Positions 19,750 to 31,376 of a stretch of 64,000 bases of DNA are shown here, one piece after another. Made by a program: the position numbers and the translations under genes. Origin of the DNA: Leishmania donovani (taxonomy: Eukaryota > Euglenozoa > Kinetoplastea > Trypanosomatida > Trypanosomatidae); contig NC_018258.1 of the NCBI RefSeq assembly GCF_000227135.1, positions 1,283,224 through 1,347,223 of the forward strand, given 5' to 3'. Positions within the stretch are counted from its first letter, which is position 1. Every line of letters begins with the position of its first letter. The notes under the pieces are model-generated. The model was not told where the DNA came from, did no database searches, and worked only from the letters and a program-made list of their open reading frames with translations.

Positions 19750-22417
19750 CGTTACGGGGGTAGAGGTGAACTATGGCAAAGGGAAAGCAGAAAAAAAAAG
19801 AGACAGAGTCACGTGCGAAGCACGGCACGGCTGGCAACGCAGATGAGCTGATGCGCAGGTGTCCTGTGACCCTCACGGGGGGGGGGGGTGGCACCTGTGG
19901 GTCTGGTGCGAACCTCAAAGAAAAAGGGGATTAGCGAGCGCCCATACCAGGAGGTAACGGTACTTGTGAAAGGGCAAGAAGAACCTTAACGGAGAGATAT
20001 AACACGCACGAAAAAGAAAAGAATGATCTCAGCCGCAGTGCAAGGGGGAGGGCAAGGAGACAGGGACAGCACGACGTAGTGCGTTGAAACAGCGGGCCGA
20101 TTCTTCAGCTTCGAAAGACAAGCGAGGGAGTCGGCCGTTGAGGGGAGAAGCAGTTAAATCGTGCCGCTTGCGTATGTTCTCGCCCTTTTCGTTTTTGTTT
20201 AGGTGTCGGCTTTCGAGCCGGCTAATGCCTCGTGCCCTCCTCCACCCTGGTTATCTGCGCGCAAGATGAGTGGTCGTTTGTGCTGTCGGCGAGAGGGTGC
20301 AAGGGTGGGGTGGGGGTGGGTGGGTGGCAGCTTCTCACATGTCAGCAGCATGCAACAGCGAATCTACGCCCCCAAATACACGCCACAGAAAAAGAGGAGC
20401 TTCGTTGCGGCTGCGAGTCCCTCACATGGTGATGGTGCTCGTCCAAGGGGTGCCTCCCACAGAACGAAGCAGGCAGCGGGCACAGGCAATACCCACTGCA
20501 CTACGTGCGCTCGCCAATCAAATCCCCGCGGCACCACGAAAAGATGGGGCCGCACACACACGCACACGGCGCCAAGACAAATAAAAAGCACAGAAAAGAA
20601 ACCGCGACCTCCCGCGAGGGTGCCCCGGCGTCAACACGAGGGGAGACGGCTGCACCGGTGGTTATAAGATGCTAAGTGTCAGGGGTGGCAGCTTCGATTT
20701 AACAGCAAAAAAAAAAACGGAAAGGGCACAACCACCTTCCACAGACGAATGCAGGATGATGTCGGTGAGCTACTGCGTGTATGCGGGCGTGGTTGGGTCG
20801 CTGCACGTAAGTGTCATGGCACGCTTTTTTTTTTGGGGGGGGGGGGTAGCGCGTTTGTGGAAGTCGACATCACAGCGAAAGAATGTGAGGAAGGGAGGGA
20901 GGGAGAGGGCGAAAAGGAAGGAAGAAGGAAGGGCAGTAGATGCGAGGGGAAGCGGAAAAAGGGGGGGCATCCCCAGCACAGGAAGCTTGCTTTCATTGTG
21001 ACGGCTCGCTGGTGAGCAGTGAACGAGGAGCCAGATTCAGTCAGCAGAATCCTCTATGTCTGTGCGCTTATACGCCAGTGACGCCACGTGTCTATGAGCG
21101 TCAAACCCAGCCTGGGGGTCTTCTGCCATGCTCCTTGTGTGTGTGTGTGTGTGTGTGTGCGTGAGCAGGGCGCTGCCCCATCGACAGCCGTCGATTTCAC
21201 GGCTTTTCATCGAAGAGAACGACGGGGCAAAAATAATGGCTCTTTCGTAAAAGCCGGAGACGAAATCCGCCAGGTCGTTAGCGGAGAGCGAAACGCACGT
21301 GAGATGGTTCTGCCTGGAGGGAAGGGGAAGGGGAAGAGGAAGAGGAAGGCACTCCAAACATCTCAACTTCGCAAGATACGGGACGAGAGTTCTTGAGTAC
21401 CGAAGAGAGAAGTAAGCAAGTCCGGGGCTGGACGGAGGGAAGGGAGAGCAGTCGGCAGACGTGCACGCATCTCCGGCACCGGCCTCTCGACACACACGAG
21501 AAAAAGGCAGGGACTCACAAGCGCAGACAATCATACGCTCCAAAGTAAAATTTGGACGGAAAAAAAAAAGCAGCGACACACCTCTGTTGAGGCAGAGACA
21601 GGTAGCTTGCCCCTTCCCCCATATCATCCACCCACCACCACCATCACCGCCGTCAACACCATCAACAAGGAAAAAGAAAACGACAGTGCACGTTGACCTT
21701 GTGCTATTGGCAGTCCAATCGTTCCGTAAGGAGCCCAGAGAGGCGCATAAAAAAAAAGAAAGCTGTCGCGCTATATATGAGGGAGGAAGAGCACAGCGAA
21801 AAGAATACATATGTATGCATATCTATACATGTATATGGGGACGTATACACACACAGTGAAGGGCGGCGAAGCCAGAGAATGCGATCTAAAAACAACGTGA
21901 GAGAGAGCCTACCAGAGGGGAGCAGAGAGGCCACCCACACACACTCAGGAATGCAGATAAAGAGGGGGTGGGTGGGCTGTCCAACATGATGGCCATACTG
22001 CCGCCGCCACGGTGTGTCTCTCGCGCACGGCTGATGATTGAGCCGCTAAACGGTTATTCAGTACGTATTTAGAAACGGAAAGCACACAAAGGCAGACACG
22101 CACCGGCGGCTGATCCGCACGCACATATTGGCACGGAGAAGTTGAACAGAAGGGCAGACGCTGTTGCAGCGCTTGTGTGGTCTCACCTCGAAACGGCGTG
22201 TGCGCACCTGACAGCGAGAGCCTTTCACATCCTCGTTGGGTTGTCTACGGCACAGGCAAAACACCGCATCCTCTCACACGTCAACCGCCCTCTGCGCCCA
22301 GAGCACTCTCCCAGGGAGCTACGTATCTGAAACCTCAGCCTGCGGCATTGACGGCAACACGCATCACCACACCTTCTGTGAGCGTTCCACACAGCCCCAC
22401 GGGCGCTCCCCCTTCGT
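19750..22417. other. Gene-free spacer with simple repeats
   Basis: 2.7 kb without a supported gene. It contains a G12 run at 19877-19888, a T10-G12 junction at 20825-20846 and a (GT)n run at about 21136-21159. Probably the 5' leader of the 577-residue protein and decayed flank of the pseudogene to the right. Confidence 0.5.
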
Positions 22418-23515
22418 TTACTTGTTCACCCGGTGACCACTCTTACCACCAGGGCCCAAAATCAAAGTCTGGATGCTGAGCGTCTCCGCAAAGAGCCCGC
22501 TCTCCGCACAGCCGCCGGCCTTGCAGATGGCGTGGCCATTCATCATCTCGCGCAGCATCATTGTGAACGGATGCTTCTCATTGGCGCGGTACGCCGGCAC
22601 AGCCCAGTCGTGGATTTCAATCGAAGCATCCGCGTACCCCTCGCACATCGCAGACAGGATCACCGTAGTAATATACCCCTTCACTTCAGCCCCTACGTGT
22701 TTCTGCGTTGGGGTTTTGGTGATACACATGTTGAGGACGAACTCGAACTCAACGGGTAAAGTCGGCTCAGCATTGCAACCCGTGATCGTGGCAACGGGCA
22801 TGCATGATAATAGGCATCGGTAGTTGAGGTTGTGCGTGTCACTCCTCTTGATGCGCACCGAGATCTGGCGCATCGTCGTGATGGTCGGCACATTGCACTC
22901 GAACCCGTTGCAGCTCGTGCTCATCAGCACCGTCGACGAGTGAAGCACCTTGCAGTGCACAGCCGCCTTCTAAGACTTGATCTTGGTTCATGTCGAGAAA
23001 TCGACGCAGCCATCTCCGACGAGGAAGCCGTTCGCCTCGAAGCCATACTACCTCAGGTAGTTGGCCAAGCACAAAACACCCGCACAGTCACCGTTCATCA
23101 TCCAACAAGAAGGTGAAGTGCACCGGCTTCGTATGCCTCATCGTCGTGAGCCTCGGCATCGGCGCCACGCAGAGAGCAGCAAAGCCTCTCATATCGCAAG
23201 TTCCGCGGCCAAACAACTTGCCACCCTCCTCGATAAGAACGAACGGGTCGCTGCCCCGCTCGTGCCCGTCTACCGACAGCACACCCGCGTAGCCGAAGAG
23301 CACAGCACTGCTTTCCGTGGGGCTGTCCTTGCCGGGCACTGTGGCACAGAGATGACATGGTCACTCTCAGGGTTGTAGATGTGCGTAGAGTCGATTCCGG
23401 GCGTCTTCAGGTACCCCTTGATATAATCAAGCATCTCCACGTTCAGATTCACGTTGACGGTATCGAAGGCGACCAACTTGGCCAGCCAGGATTTGTGGTC
23501 AGTTGAGTATGCCAT
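22418..23515 (-). pseudogene. M20 peptidase (acetylornithine deacetylase-like) pseudogene
   Basis: Remains of a zinc metallohydrolase of the ArgE/DapE family, which removes acyl groups from amino acids. Reading from the ATG at 23515, the N-terminus (SWLAKLVAFDTVNVN) is intact for about 55 codons. The similarity then moves to a second frame: VDGHERGSDPFVL, then LFGRGTCDMRGFAALC, ending in a stop after DDER near 23090. From about 22960 a third frame carries the C-terminal part (HPFTMMLREMMNGHAICKAGG, LFAETLSIQTLILGPGG). The active-site block, normally GHTDVVPVDG, reads GYAGVLSVDG, so the zinc-binding His and the catalytic Asp are also lost. Frameshifts, stops and lost ligands together indicate true decay rather than sequencing error. 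Confidence 0.85.
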
Positions 23516-26173
23516 CGTGACCACGCGACACGCCTTCCGAAAACTGCGAGTAAAGGAGAGTGACGAAGGGAGGGGGAGCTTGGCTGGCAAACAGGGAGCA
23601 TGAGAGAATCAGCGGTGGGACGGTGATGCGGGTGTTGATCTGTGGCGCTGTTGATGGAGAACAGAAAGCAAGAGTTGGAGGCAGTGATGAGAAGGGAGGA
23701 GCACAAAATGGACGGTGTGCGTGTGTGTGTGTGCGTGTGCCCGCGTGAGTCATTACGTGGTGCCCAGGAAAGAGATGGACACCCACGAGTGCAGAGGACT
23801 CAATAGGAAAGTGACAGTGCCGCACACCACATGCGTCGGCCTCTCTCCACGGAAGTGGTATGCTGGCTGATACGGCTGGCATTGTCTTTGATCGAGCTGT
23901 CCTTCCATGCGCTCTACAGAACAAAAGGGGGCGAGGCTCACACGAATATTTCAACTCCATGACGACAAAATTTGCCGGCACCAGCTGCGACCCTCGCCGA
24001 TACCAACGGGGTGCACACCCATAGGGCACCGCACAGAAGAGCATCGCAGATGGGGTGGCACACGTACCACCGCACAAGCGTGCCTGAGATGCACAGCAGC
24101 AGTAACAGCAACAGCAAACAACAACAAAAAAAAAAACTGACGTCAAGCACGCGGTCCACATGAACATCGATTGAGCACACGCCTCCGAACCTAGCGGGCA
24201 ATGCCGGTGCGCGCAGTGAGCAAGATGGCGGAGGCAGCACGGCTACGCGATGAGGGGTGCCTGTTGGTGGTGGTGGTGTGTATGGGGAGGGGGGGTCCGA
24301 TGAGCCCAAGAACGCAAGAAAATCAAAAATAGAGTGCAAATAAGAAAAGCGGAGTGAAGACGGCGTTCCGACTTGGCTCAGGAAGAGAAGTAGGGTCCTT
24401 CACGTGCACAAGAAAACGGGCCGAGGAGGTCGCGGAGGCACCACACGCAGTCGGCTGGCAGCGAGGCGCACATGCGCGCTCAGGTAGGGGTATTCACAAG
24501 CACAGGCACGCGCTGAGTGAGCCATAGGGAGCGACGCAAAGAGAAAAAGAGAGGACGTAAAGAGATCCGCCACCGCAGCCGAGAGACGCTTAGGAGAGAC
24601 AGTGTGAGACGCAAGGAGGCAATGGCCGTGGATGAAGGGTTCCAGGAATAGGACAGGAGGAAAGGATATGCGGAGGGGATGCAAGGAAAGCGGATGACGA
24701 GAGAGAGGGGAAAAGAAGCAGCTAGAACGGAAAGACAAGGCAAGAATAGACTGCTGCTCAATGACCAACTTTACATGGGGGATTTGCTTGCCGCACAGGG
24801 TGCATGCGTGGCAGGCGCAGAGGAAACTCACAGTGGGGGGAGGAGAGACGGCCAAGACTCCTTGATGAGGTGGCGGTGCATACCAGTGCGTCACGACATG
24901 GATCCCAGGAAGATGCCAAAAAGAGAGCGACAACAGCAAGCCAGAGACCAGTTGAAAATTGAGAGGGCGCGAACGCATGCCTTATGTGCTGCAGCGGATG
25001 GTGGTGGCGTTGGCACATACAAGCATAGGTGCAGGCTTCTATGGAGCCGATCGCAAGCGAGAAGAGAGAGGGAGCACATGAGGAGCCACCGAAAGACACG
25101 AGTATGCACGCGGGACGGGGCGGGGAAGGAGAAAACAAAGGCGCCAGCGACAGCGTCCGAAGAAAAGGCGAGGAGGCACGAAGCAAACAAGTGAATGCAG
25201 AGAAGAGATGAAATCAAGATATCCAACGCCGATCTCAAAGGAAGGGAGGGTGCCGTATCAGCACGATGGGCAAAGAGCAGAGGGCGAAGAGGATGGGGTG
25301 TACCGCGGTGGTCGTGGCGGAGAGGGCAGGGGCGGAGATGAGGAAGCACAACAAAAAAACGGAAAGAAGGGGGGGGGGCAAAACGTGTACGGCACACAGC
25401 GCCGTTGAACGCAAAACACGACGACGACGGCGCACGGCAGAACGCGCTTCTATATATATATATATATATATGTATACAAGTACGAGACGGATAAACTGCC
25501 ACACACGAGCGACGCCATCCAAACGAATAGAAAACAAGACATGTCGGCAGAGAAGGAATTCGAGCAACAGCACCAAGCAGGCAGGCGGGGGCGGGAACCT
25601 GGCACACGAGCACCGAAACAAGATTAGAGGAGACGTCACAAACCTGCTCCGGAAACAGTGCGTACATAATTGATCGCCGTTGAACAGGCCCTCGCGCGCG
25701 CCGTCGTAAACAACGCACAACTTGATAGACCGACTAAAAACAACTCTTGCACACACATCCATTCACCTGGCCATATACACGAGTCGGCAGCACTGCCACT
25801 GAATCACTGCTGCAAGCATTCATCAATATACCACACCGTCGCCTATTCTGCATCCTGCGGCTTGTCATTCGATTCACAGTGTTCACTGCGCGTCCAAACG
25901 TAGATAAGGCTTGTACGGCCCTCCTCCTCCACAGGTGCCGCGACGCTAGCACTCAAACCTCGCAAATGGGGCCGGATGCGCCATCGCGGCAGTCGCAGTG
26001 ATGTCAGACAGTGATGCAGTGTGGCGCTGATCAGCTGCGGCTACTGCGACCGTTACAGGAGCAGTCGAGACAGAGGCAGAGCAGCTGTTCACGCGAGCTT
26101 CATCTCCCTCCACGTATGTCCAGCTTCCAAGACGCCACTGTGCGGCCTGATGCTCCACCGCAGCCTGCTCACA
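23516..26173. other. Gene-free spacer
   Basis: 2.66 kb without a supported gene. Contains a (TA)n run at about 25450-25471 and short GT/CA runs near 23717. It spans the former leader of the pseudogene and the 3' UTR of the mucin-like gene. Confidence 0.5.
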
Positions 26174-28186
26174 CTAGGCGTATGGGTTGGAGCGCCGCGA
26201 GGCTTGCGAGAGGATCGTCTGCTTCGGCAAGAGGGACAACTGCTGTTGATATGGTTGCATCTGCGGTGACGGTGCTTGCTGCGAAGGGTACGGAAAGCTT
26301 GTAGAGCTACCGCCCCCGGCCGTTGCACGGGAAACTACCTGTCCGCCAGGCGCCAGAGAACGCAGCATCGCGCCGCCGCCGCCGCCCATGCCGTACGCAG
26401 GCTGTACGGGGTGATCGACAATGTACAGGGGGGGACACACCATCATTGCTGAAGAGTTCCCTGTCATCTGTGAGTGCGCCGATGGGTAGTACTGCGCATC
26501 GTACACTCCTTGTGGCGCTGGGAGCCGGGTGTTTGCGCGTTGCGTAGCTGTCGGGGGCACGCCAGGTGTGGCGGGGGCAGCGCGAGGCGCTAGCATAGGA
26601 GCGGCAGTGGTTTCGGGTAGTGGAAGTTTCGCAGCTGTTCCACCAGAAGCAGCTGAAGCAGCAGCAGCGGCGGGAACGGTGACGCCGGCAGCACGCGTGC
26701 CCCTGTCGTCATGTTTACCACTCTCGTCGGCGTCTGATTCGTCGAGACTGGATATCTCGGGGGACCTGCCCAGCGCCGTGAAGTACACAAGGTGGTGAAA
26801 CCACTGAACGGCCGGCTGGTCCTTCATCGCTGCCACCGCAGCTGCCTGCTCTTCTTCTGCTGACTTGGCGCCACGGAGGCGACGAAGCACCTTCGATCGA
26901 ACGAACTCCTTCGCTCTCGTGAAGGCAGCGGCAGTCCCTGTTTTCGGCGACAGCGATGGCGGTGCAGGCAGAGTGATCGGAATGATCGGGGTCTCGACGA
27001 GGCCGAGACCAGGGAGTACTCGCTGCTCGCGTGGGATGACCTTGCCCTCCTTGGTGATGGTAGGAATCATACACGCAGGCTGCGGACCGCGCAGCACCGG
27101 CAGCCGACCCGTCCACGGCACGATGCCGTTATGGACGTACGGGCGGTTGTTGAAGTTATTCACATGAGCTGGATCACCAGCGACGGGCGGCGGCGCGCGC
27201 TTAGGGCTGTGGGCAGAAGGAAGTGCGAGTGGGTTGGCGTTGCGATGATCGTGTGCAGAGAGCAAGCCGTCTTTGTGGAACTGATTGGAAAAACTCTTGA
27301 CCTGCCTTTCAGGCTTTCCGTACTCGCTACTCCACTGTGAGGTTCCGTAGTTTTCCGACTTCATCTCCCGTGTCTCCGCCAAATTGTCGTCCTCCTCCTG
27401 GTCAGCTTGTGAACTTCGCCTGCAGCACAGCAGGGGGCAGGTCCGGACAAAGACCAGAAGCACAGCGCTGGCACCGAGAAGGATACCGAAAGCGATGCTT
27501 CCGATGATGACACCCGCCCATGCAGCAGCAGAGAAGGTGGTAGATGGTGAGCGAGAGGGAGCGGCCGTAGTCGTTGGTGCTTCTGTTGTCGTGGCCGTTG
27601 TCGTTGGGGCCTCTGTTGTCGTGGCCGTTGTCGTTGGTGCCTCTGTCGTCGTGGTCGTTGTCGTTGGGGCCTCTGTCGTCGTGGTCGTCGTCGTTGGTGC
27701 CTCTGTCGTCGTGGTCGTTGTCGTTGGTGCCTCTGTCGTCGTGGTCGTTGTGGTTGGGGCCTCTGTCGGCGTGGTCGTCGTCGTTGGTGCTTCTGTTGTC
27801 GTGGTCGTCGTCGTTGGGGCCTCCGTCGTGGTGGTCGTTGTGGTGGTTGTTGTGGTGGAGGTGGTGCTAGATGTCGACGGCGATGCCGAGTCAGATCGAG
27901 AAGAGGGCGCGGCGGCCCCAAACACCTCCCCGGCCACCTGCATGCGCACAGAAGGTAGACCGAGCATAGACCCCTTACCGATGGCATGCCTCCAACGCAG
28001 CCTCGACTGGTCAGACAACGCGGCAGTACCGTGCTCCACTGACGATGCAGGGACGCCGGCCACGATGCGTGCTTGCCCAGCTGCGCTACACAGGAGTAAC
28101 AGTAGGAGCACCGCAGCGAGCGGAGCGCAGCTTATGAGCAGCATTGGCGTACGTGCGAATCCGGTGGAGGTGTGCGGATCCGTCAT
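26174..28186 (-). CDS. Mucin-like Thr-rich type I membrane protein
   Basis: 670 residues. A hydrophobic signal sequence (APLAAVLLLLLLCSAAG, about residues 20-36) is followed by a short ectodomain. Next is a Thr-rich block (about 105-207) with nine tandem units of the form EAPTTTTTTT, the last ones EAPTTTATTT: a dense target for O-linked sugars or phosphoglycans. A single membrane span (AWAGVIIGSIAFGILLGASAVLLVFV) and a Cys-rich juxtamembrane stretch (CPLLCCRR, possible palmitoylation) lead into a long cytoplasmic region of about 425 residues, rich in Pro, Ala and Ser with a Gly run near the end. The start is the ATG at 28186; the ATG at 28144 would place the signal sequence directly at the N-terminus and is a good alternative. 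No enzyme domain is visible. Surface mucin or flagellar-pocket receptor are guesses. Confidence 0.85.
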   Translation of the reverse strand: MTDPHTSTGFARTPMLLISCAPLAAVLLLLLLCSAAGQARIVAGVPASSVEHGTAALSDQSRLRWRHAIGKGSMLGLPSVRMQVAGEVFGAAAPSSRSDSASPSTSSTTSTTTTTTTTTTTEAPTTTTTTTEAPTTTTTPTEAPTTTTTTTEAPTTTTTTTEAPTTTTTTTEAPTTTTTTTEAPTTTATTTEAPTTTATTTEAPTTTAAPSRSPSTTFSAAAWAGVIIGSIAFGILLGASAVLLVFVRTCPLLCCRRSSQADQEEDDNLAETREMKSENYGTSQWSSEYGKPERQVKSFSNQFHKDGLLSAHDHRNANPLALPSAHSPKRAPPPVAGDPAHVNNFNNRPYVHNGIVPWTGRLPVLRGPQPACMIPTITKEGKVIPREQRVLPGLGLVETPIIPITLPAPPSLSPKTGTAAAFTRAKEFVRSKVLRRLRGAKSAEEEQAAAVAAMKDQPAVQWFHHLVYFTALGRSPEISSLDESDADESGKHDDRGTRAAGVTVPAAAAASAASGGTAAKLPLPETTAAPMLAPRAAPATPGVPPTATQRANTRLPAPQGVYDAQYYPSAHSQMTGNSSAMMVCPPLYIVDHPVQPAYGMGGGGGAMLRSLAPGGQVVSRATAGGGSSTSFPYPSQQAPSPQMQPYQQQLSLLPKQTILSQASRRSNPYA
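27567..27868 (-). repeat. 30-bp coding tandem repeat, nine units
   Basis: The units encode Glu-Ala-Pro followed by seven mostly Thr residues. Copies differ mainly at third positions, plus Thr to Ala or Pro changes, and the repeat runs into an imperfect Thr-codon tract. Copy number is likely to vary between strains. Confidence 0.9.
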
Positions 28187-28913
28187 TGGCCCGATGGCAT
28201 ACACTTAGCTGCTGTCGCGTGGCTCCTTCTCCTCTGGACGGAGGGCGCACACCACTTTTTTTCTTAGGCGAGGCAGGAGGGAGGGAGGGGCGTGGTGGTC
28301 GTGGATGTATGCATAGACACCTTTGACGGACTCCAGGTTGAGCGAGAGAAGAAGATGCAAGACGATAGGCATGCGTGACAGTGGCAGAAACGTGGAATAC
28401 AGAGAGAGAGAGCTGCACAAGTCCAGACGCAGGCACATCTGGGGTGCGGGAAGAGGGTGTCAATGCCGTTGCGACAGCGTCAGGAAGCAGCGAAGCGAGA
28501 GGTGCACCAGGCGGGAGTGAAGGAAGAGGAAAGGGTGTAGACGAAGAACACGAGAGAGCGGGCGAAGTTCAGGGGTGAGGCAACTGCAATGAGCGCTGAC
28601 GCGCATGACGCACCCACCGGCAGCGCCCTGCATAGGTGCAGCCCGTTTCCATTGACGCCGTGTGCTGGAGCTGTCTACACGTCGCCAGGCAAACACCGTG
28701 GCGTCCGTGGAGACGAGCCGGCCCCCACTTCCGTAAAGAATATGCCACACATGCGCACAAAAGCAAATGCAGGAAGCCTACATGCTTGTTGGCGCAGCCT
28801 TCATGCTTTTCCGTTGTAGCGGAGCTCAAGCAGCACAGCCCTCACCTGTCCGCCACACACACAGACAGACAGGCACGCACACAGCCACGCACACAGCCAC
28901 AAAGCCAGTCAAA
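28187..28913. other. Spacer mucin-like / LRR gene
   Basis: About 0.7 kb with no gene. It holds the leader of the mucin-like gene and the 3' flank of the LRR gene. Complex sequence at 28590-28760 might be a retroposon remnant, but this is not established. Confidence 0.4.
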
Positions 28914-31376
28914 TCATCTAAGCAGTACTGATACTGCATTGCGCCGGGACGTCAGCGCTGCCACCACTGCCATCACCTCCTCAGTTTGTCGCTGGGCCGC
29001 TGTGCAGCCACTTATGCACAAATAGCGTAGCCGCGGAAGATCCAGCAACGATATGAAACTCGGCGGCTGGCGGCAGAAACTGATGTCGAGGAGATTCAAA
29101 GAGGGGGCGCGAGCCAATCCTTCCAACTGCTGAGCACCAGCGCCAGTGAGGGCGGAGTTCGCGCAGATCGACGCACTGGCCGAGAGGACCGACCTCGTCG
29201 AGGTGGACGCACTGAGCCAAGAGAAACCTCTCCAGAGAGCAGGAGCGACTCAGCCCAGATACGTGCAGCACACCGCTACCAGCGGCGTCGACCTCACGCA
29301 AGCATGGCGCCAAGTCTAGTGTCCCGAGATCAGCCAGCGGAGCGCACGCGCTCACATCCGCAACCTCGAGCGCAGTGCAGTGCTGCAAGGCCACAACGGA
29401 AGTGAGTGTGGTGCTGAAGGCGTGCAAGACAGTCAAACTCGACACCAGCGAACGTGCCTTCAACAGCGGCGCATCGCCGTACCGCATTCCCAAACGGGCA
29501 AGGCTGCGGCTTTCACGCAGCCCATCAAACACCCTCACGGTGATCTCTGAGATGAGCATGTCCCGCAGCATGGGAATCGCACCGCAAGCGCTAACGTCGG
29601 TCAAGTTCAAGCACCCGTACAGACACAGCGAGAGAGACGTGTGCGACTCTGCACCACGCCACTGAGGTCGAGGACGCAGCTCTGTGATGCGACGGTGTCC
29701 TTCAACGACGACGCAGTTTCCAGCGGCGACAGACTGTGGAGCTGAGAACAGCGGATGAGCTCGATCTTCTCCAGCGCCACCAACACCTCGATCCCGTCAA
29801 GCGACGAGAGGGTTGTTGTGTTGGAGAGATCCAGGAGCCGCAGGTGAGGCCGCACCGCGGTCAGCGAGAGTGAAAGAGCCACGCCGGCGGCGGCGGCAGG
29901 AAAGGCGGGGCGAAGACCACGGCCAGGGACTGCAGAGGCAGCCGACGGGATACCCCAGTGCGCTGCACGTCCTGCCGCCGTTGCCGCCTCACCAGCCGTC
30001 ACCACAGACGCCAGAGTTGCCTTACCGCGGCAGCGCAAAACGCACATGCACCGAAGGGCCCAGCGCACACGGGCAATCTCGGTGCCCTTCGCCTCAGTGG
30101 CGTATGTTTGGTTCTCTGCCGTCCGCTGCGCATCAGCCGGACGCCGAAGCTCCGGTGACAGTATCCATTCCGTCACCATAAGCGGGTAGCCCTCGATGAG
30201 CAGCTCCACCAGCGCGTACCGGCGCAGGCGCCACAGCTGATCCACCAGCGGCACAAATTCGGCCGCGGTGTCCTGAAGTTGTGCATCTGCAGGATCCGCC
30301 GGTATCGACTCGTCGCCGCACCACCGTTGTTTCGTCCTACCCTGAGCACGCCGCCCACCGATAACTGGGCCTTGCGCCACAGTCTCACTACTGCTGCGCC
30401 ATCCGCGCAAGTATGCCGCGCCGTGGCGGCCGGCAAAATCAGTCGCGGAGCAACCACCTCGAGGCAGAGAGGCACGCACAAGCTCTGGTAGTTGGCAGCG
30501 GAGGGCAAGCCAGACGGAACGAAAACGTCGATGTGGCCGTTCTTCACGCGCCCACTACTGACGGCCGAACCTGCCTCCTCGCCATCGTCTTCATTGGCTA
30601 AGTGGTAACTCGCTTCGAGTGCCGGGTCTGCCGGCGTGCTCGTTGCTGGTCGGCCGTACCACCGGGCAGCTTCGCACATGGCTGCAGTAACCCCCTCCAG
30701 CGATGACCCGCGCACCACGCGGCAGTAGTGCAGATGGCTGTCGTCCACGACAGATGCTGCGAGACCGCTGAGTGGATCGCTGCTGCAAGTAAAAGCAGGC
30801 GTTTTATGCGATGTCGAGGGCGCAACAGTACGGCGCAGCTGTGTTGCAGGCGTCGTCCTGAGGCCCGTCGCCGCGTCACCGTGCAGCGAAGTTGCCGCTC
30901 CAGGGAGTAAGAGAACTGCGACTTGCTCACCAGCGAGTCGCGCCCGCGGGCCCGCTGCTGCCACTATGAGCGGAAGAGGTGACCCTTCGACACGGTAGGA
31001 GAGTATTTCTTGGAGAGTAGACATGGCTGAGTACTTCGTTGTCATCACCTCTGCTGCTCCTTGGTGACCTCCGTCGTCACTGCCATCATTAGCCTCTGAC
31101 ACCTTTCCAGTCGTTCCAGGCGCGCTGTGGCTCCGCTCGCCTCTGGTTCGTGCGCTCGTCGTTGCCTTGCTCGACCAAATACCCGGCCTCATCGTTTCAC
31201 CTTCGCGTAAGTCCTGTACCAATCGCGCAAACAGGGCTGCCGTCGCTGCCGTACACGACAACGCGTCGCTCGCCCCTCTCATCGAGGTTCAGTAGCTCGT
31301 CTTCGTTGTTCCCAAAAAGCCACACACCCAGCAAGGTCAGCGGGCGCAGGAGGCCATTGCACCAAGAGAGCAGCAT
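28914..31376 (-). pseudogene. Leucine-rich-repeat protein gene broken by frameshifts
   Basis: Five consecutive reading-frame segments make up one ancestral protein of about 800 residues. Segment 1, ATG at 31376 to a stop at 31197 (MLLSWCNGLLRPLTLLGVW). Segment 2, to about 30265 (TLQEILSYRVEGSPLPLIV, then YQSLCVPLCLEVVAPRLIL). Segment 3, to about 29650 (AAEFVPLVDQLWRLRRYALV, then LRRs such as LRLLDLSNTTTLSSLDGIEV). Segment 4, to about 29155 (GCLNLTDVSACGAIPML). Segment 5, to the stop at 28914 (LNLLDISFCRQPPSFISLL). The repeats are Cys-containing LRRs. Each junction looks like a one-base change. No nonsense codon lies within a segment, so either recent pseudogenisation or several indel errors in this draft sequence are possible. 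Confidence 0.72.

Noticed and set aside
27384..28208. Plus-strand 274-codon frame rich in Val and Ser opposite the mucin-like gene
   Set aside because: It is the mirror image of the Thr-codon repeat; the minus frame has signal peptide, repeat and membrane span in a sensible order.
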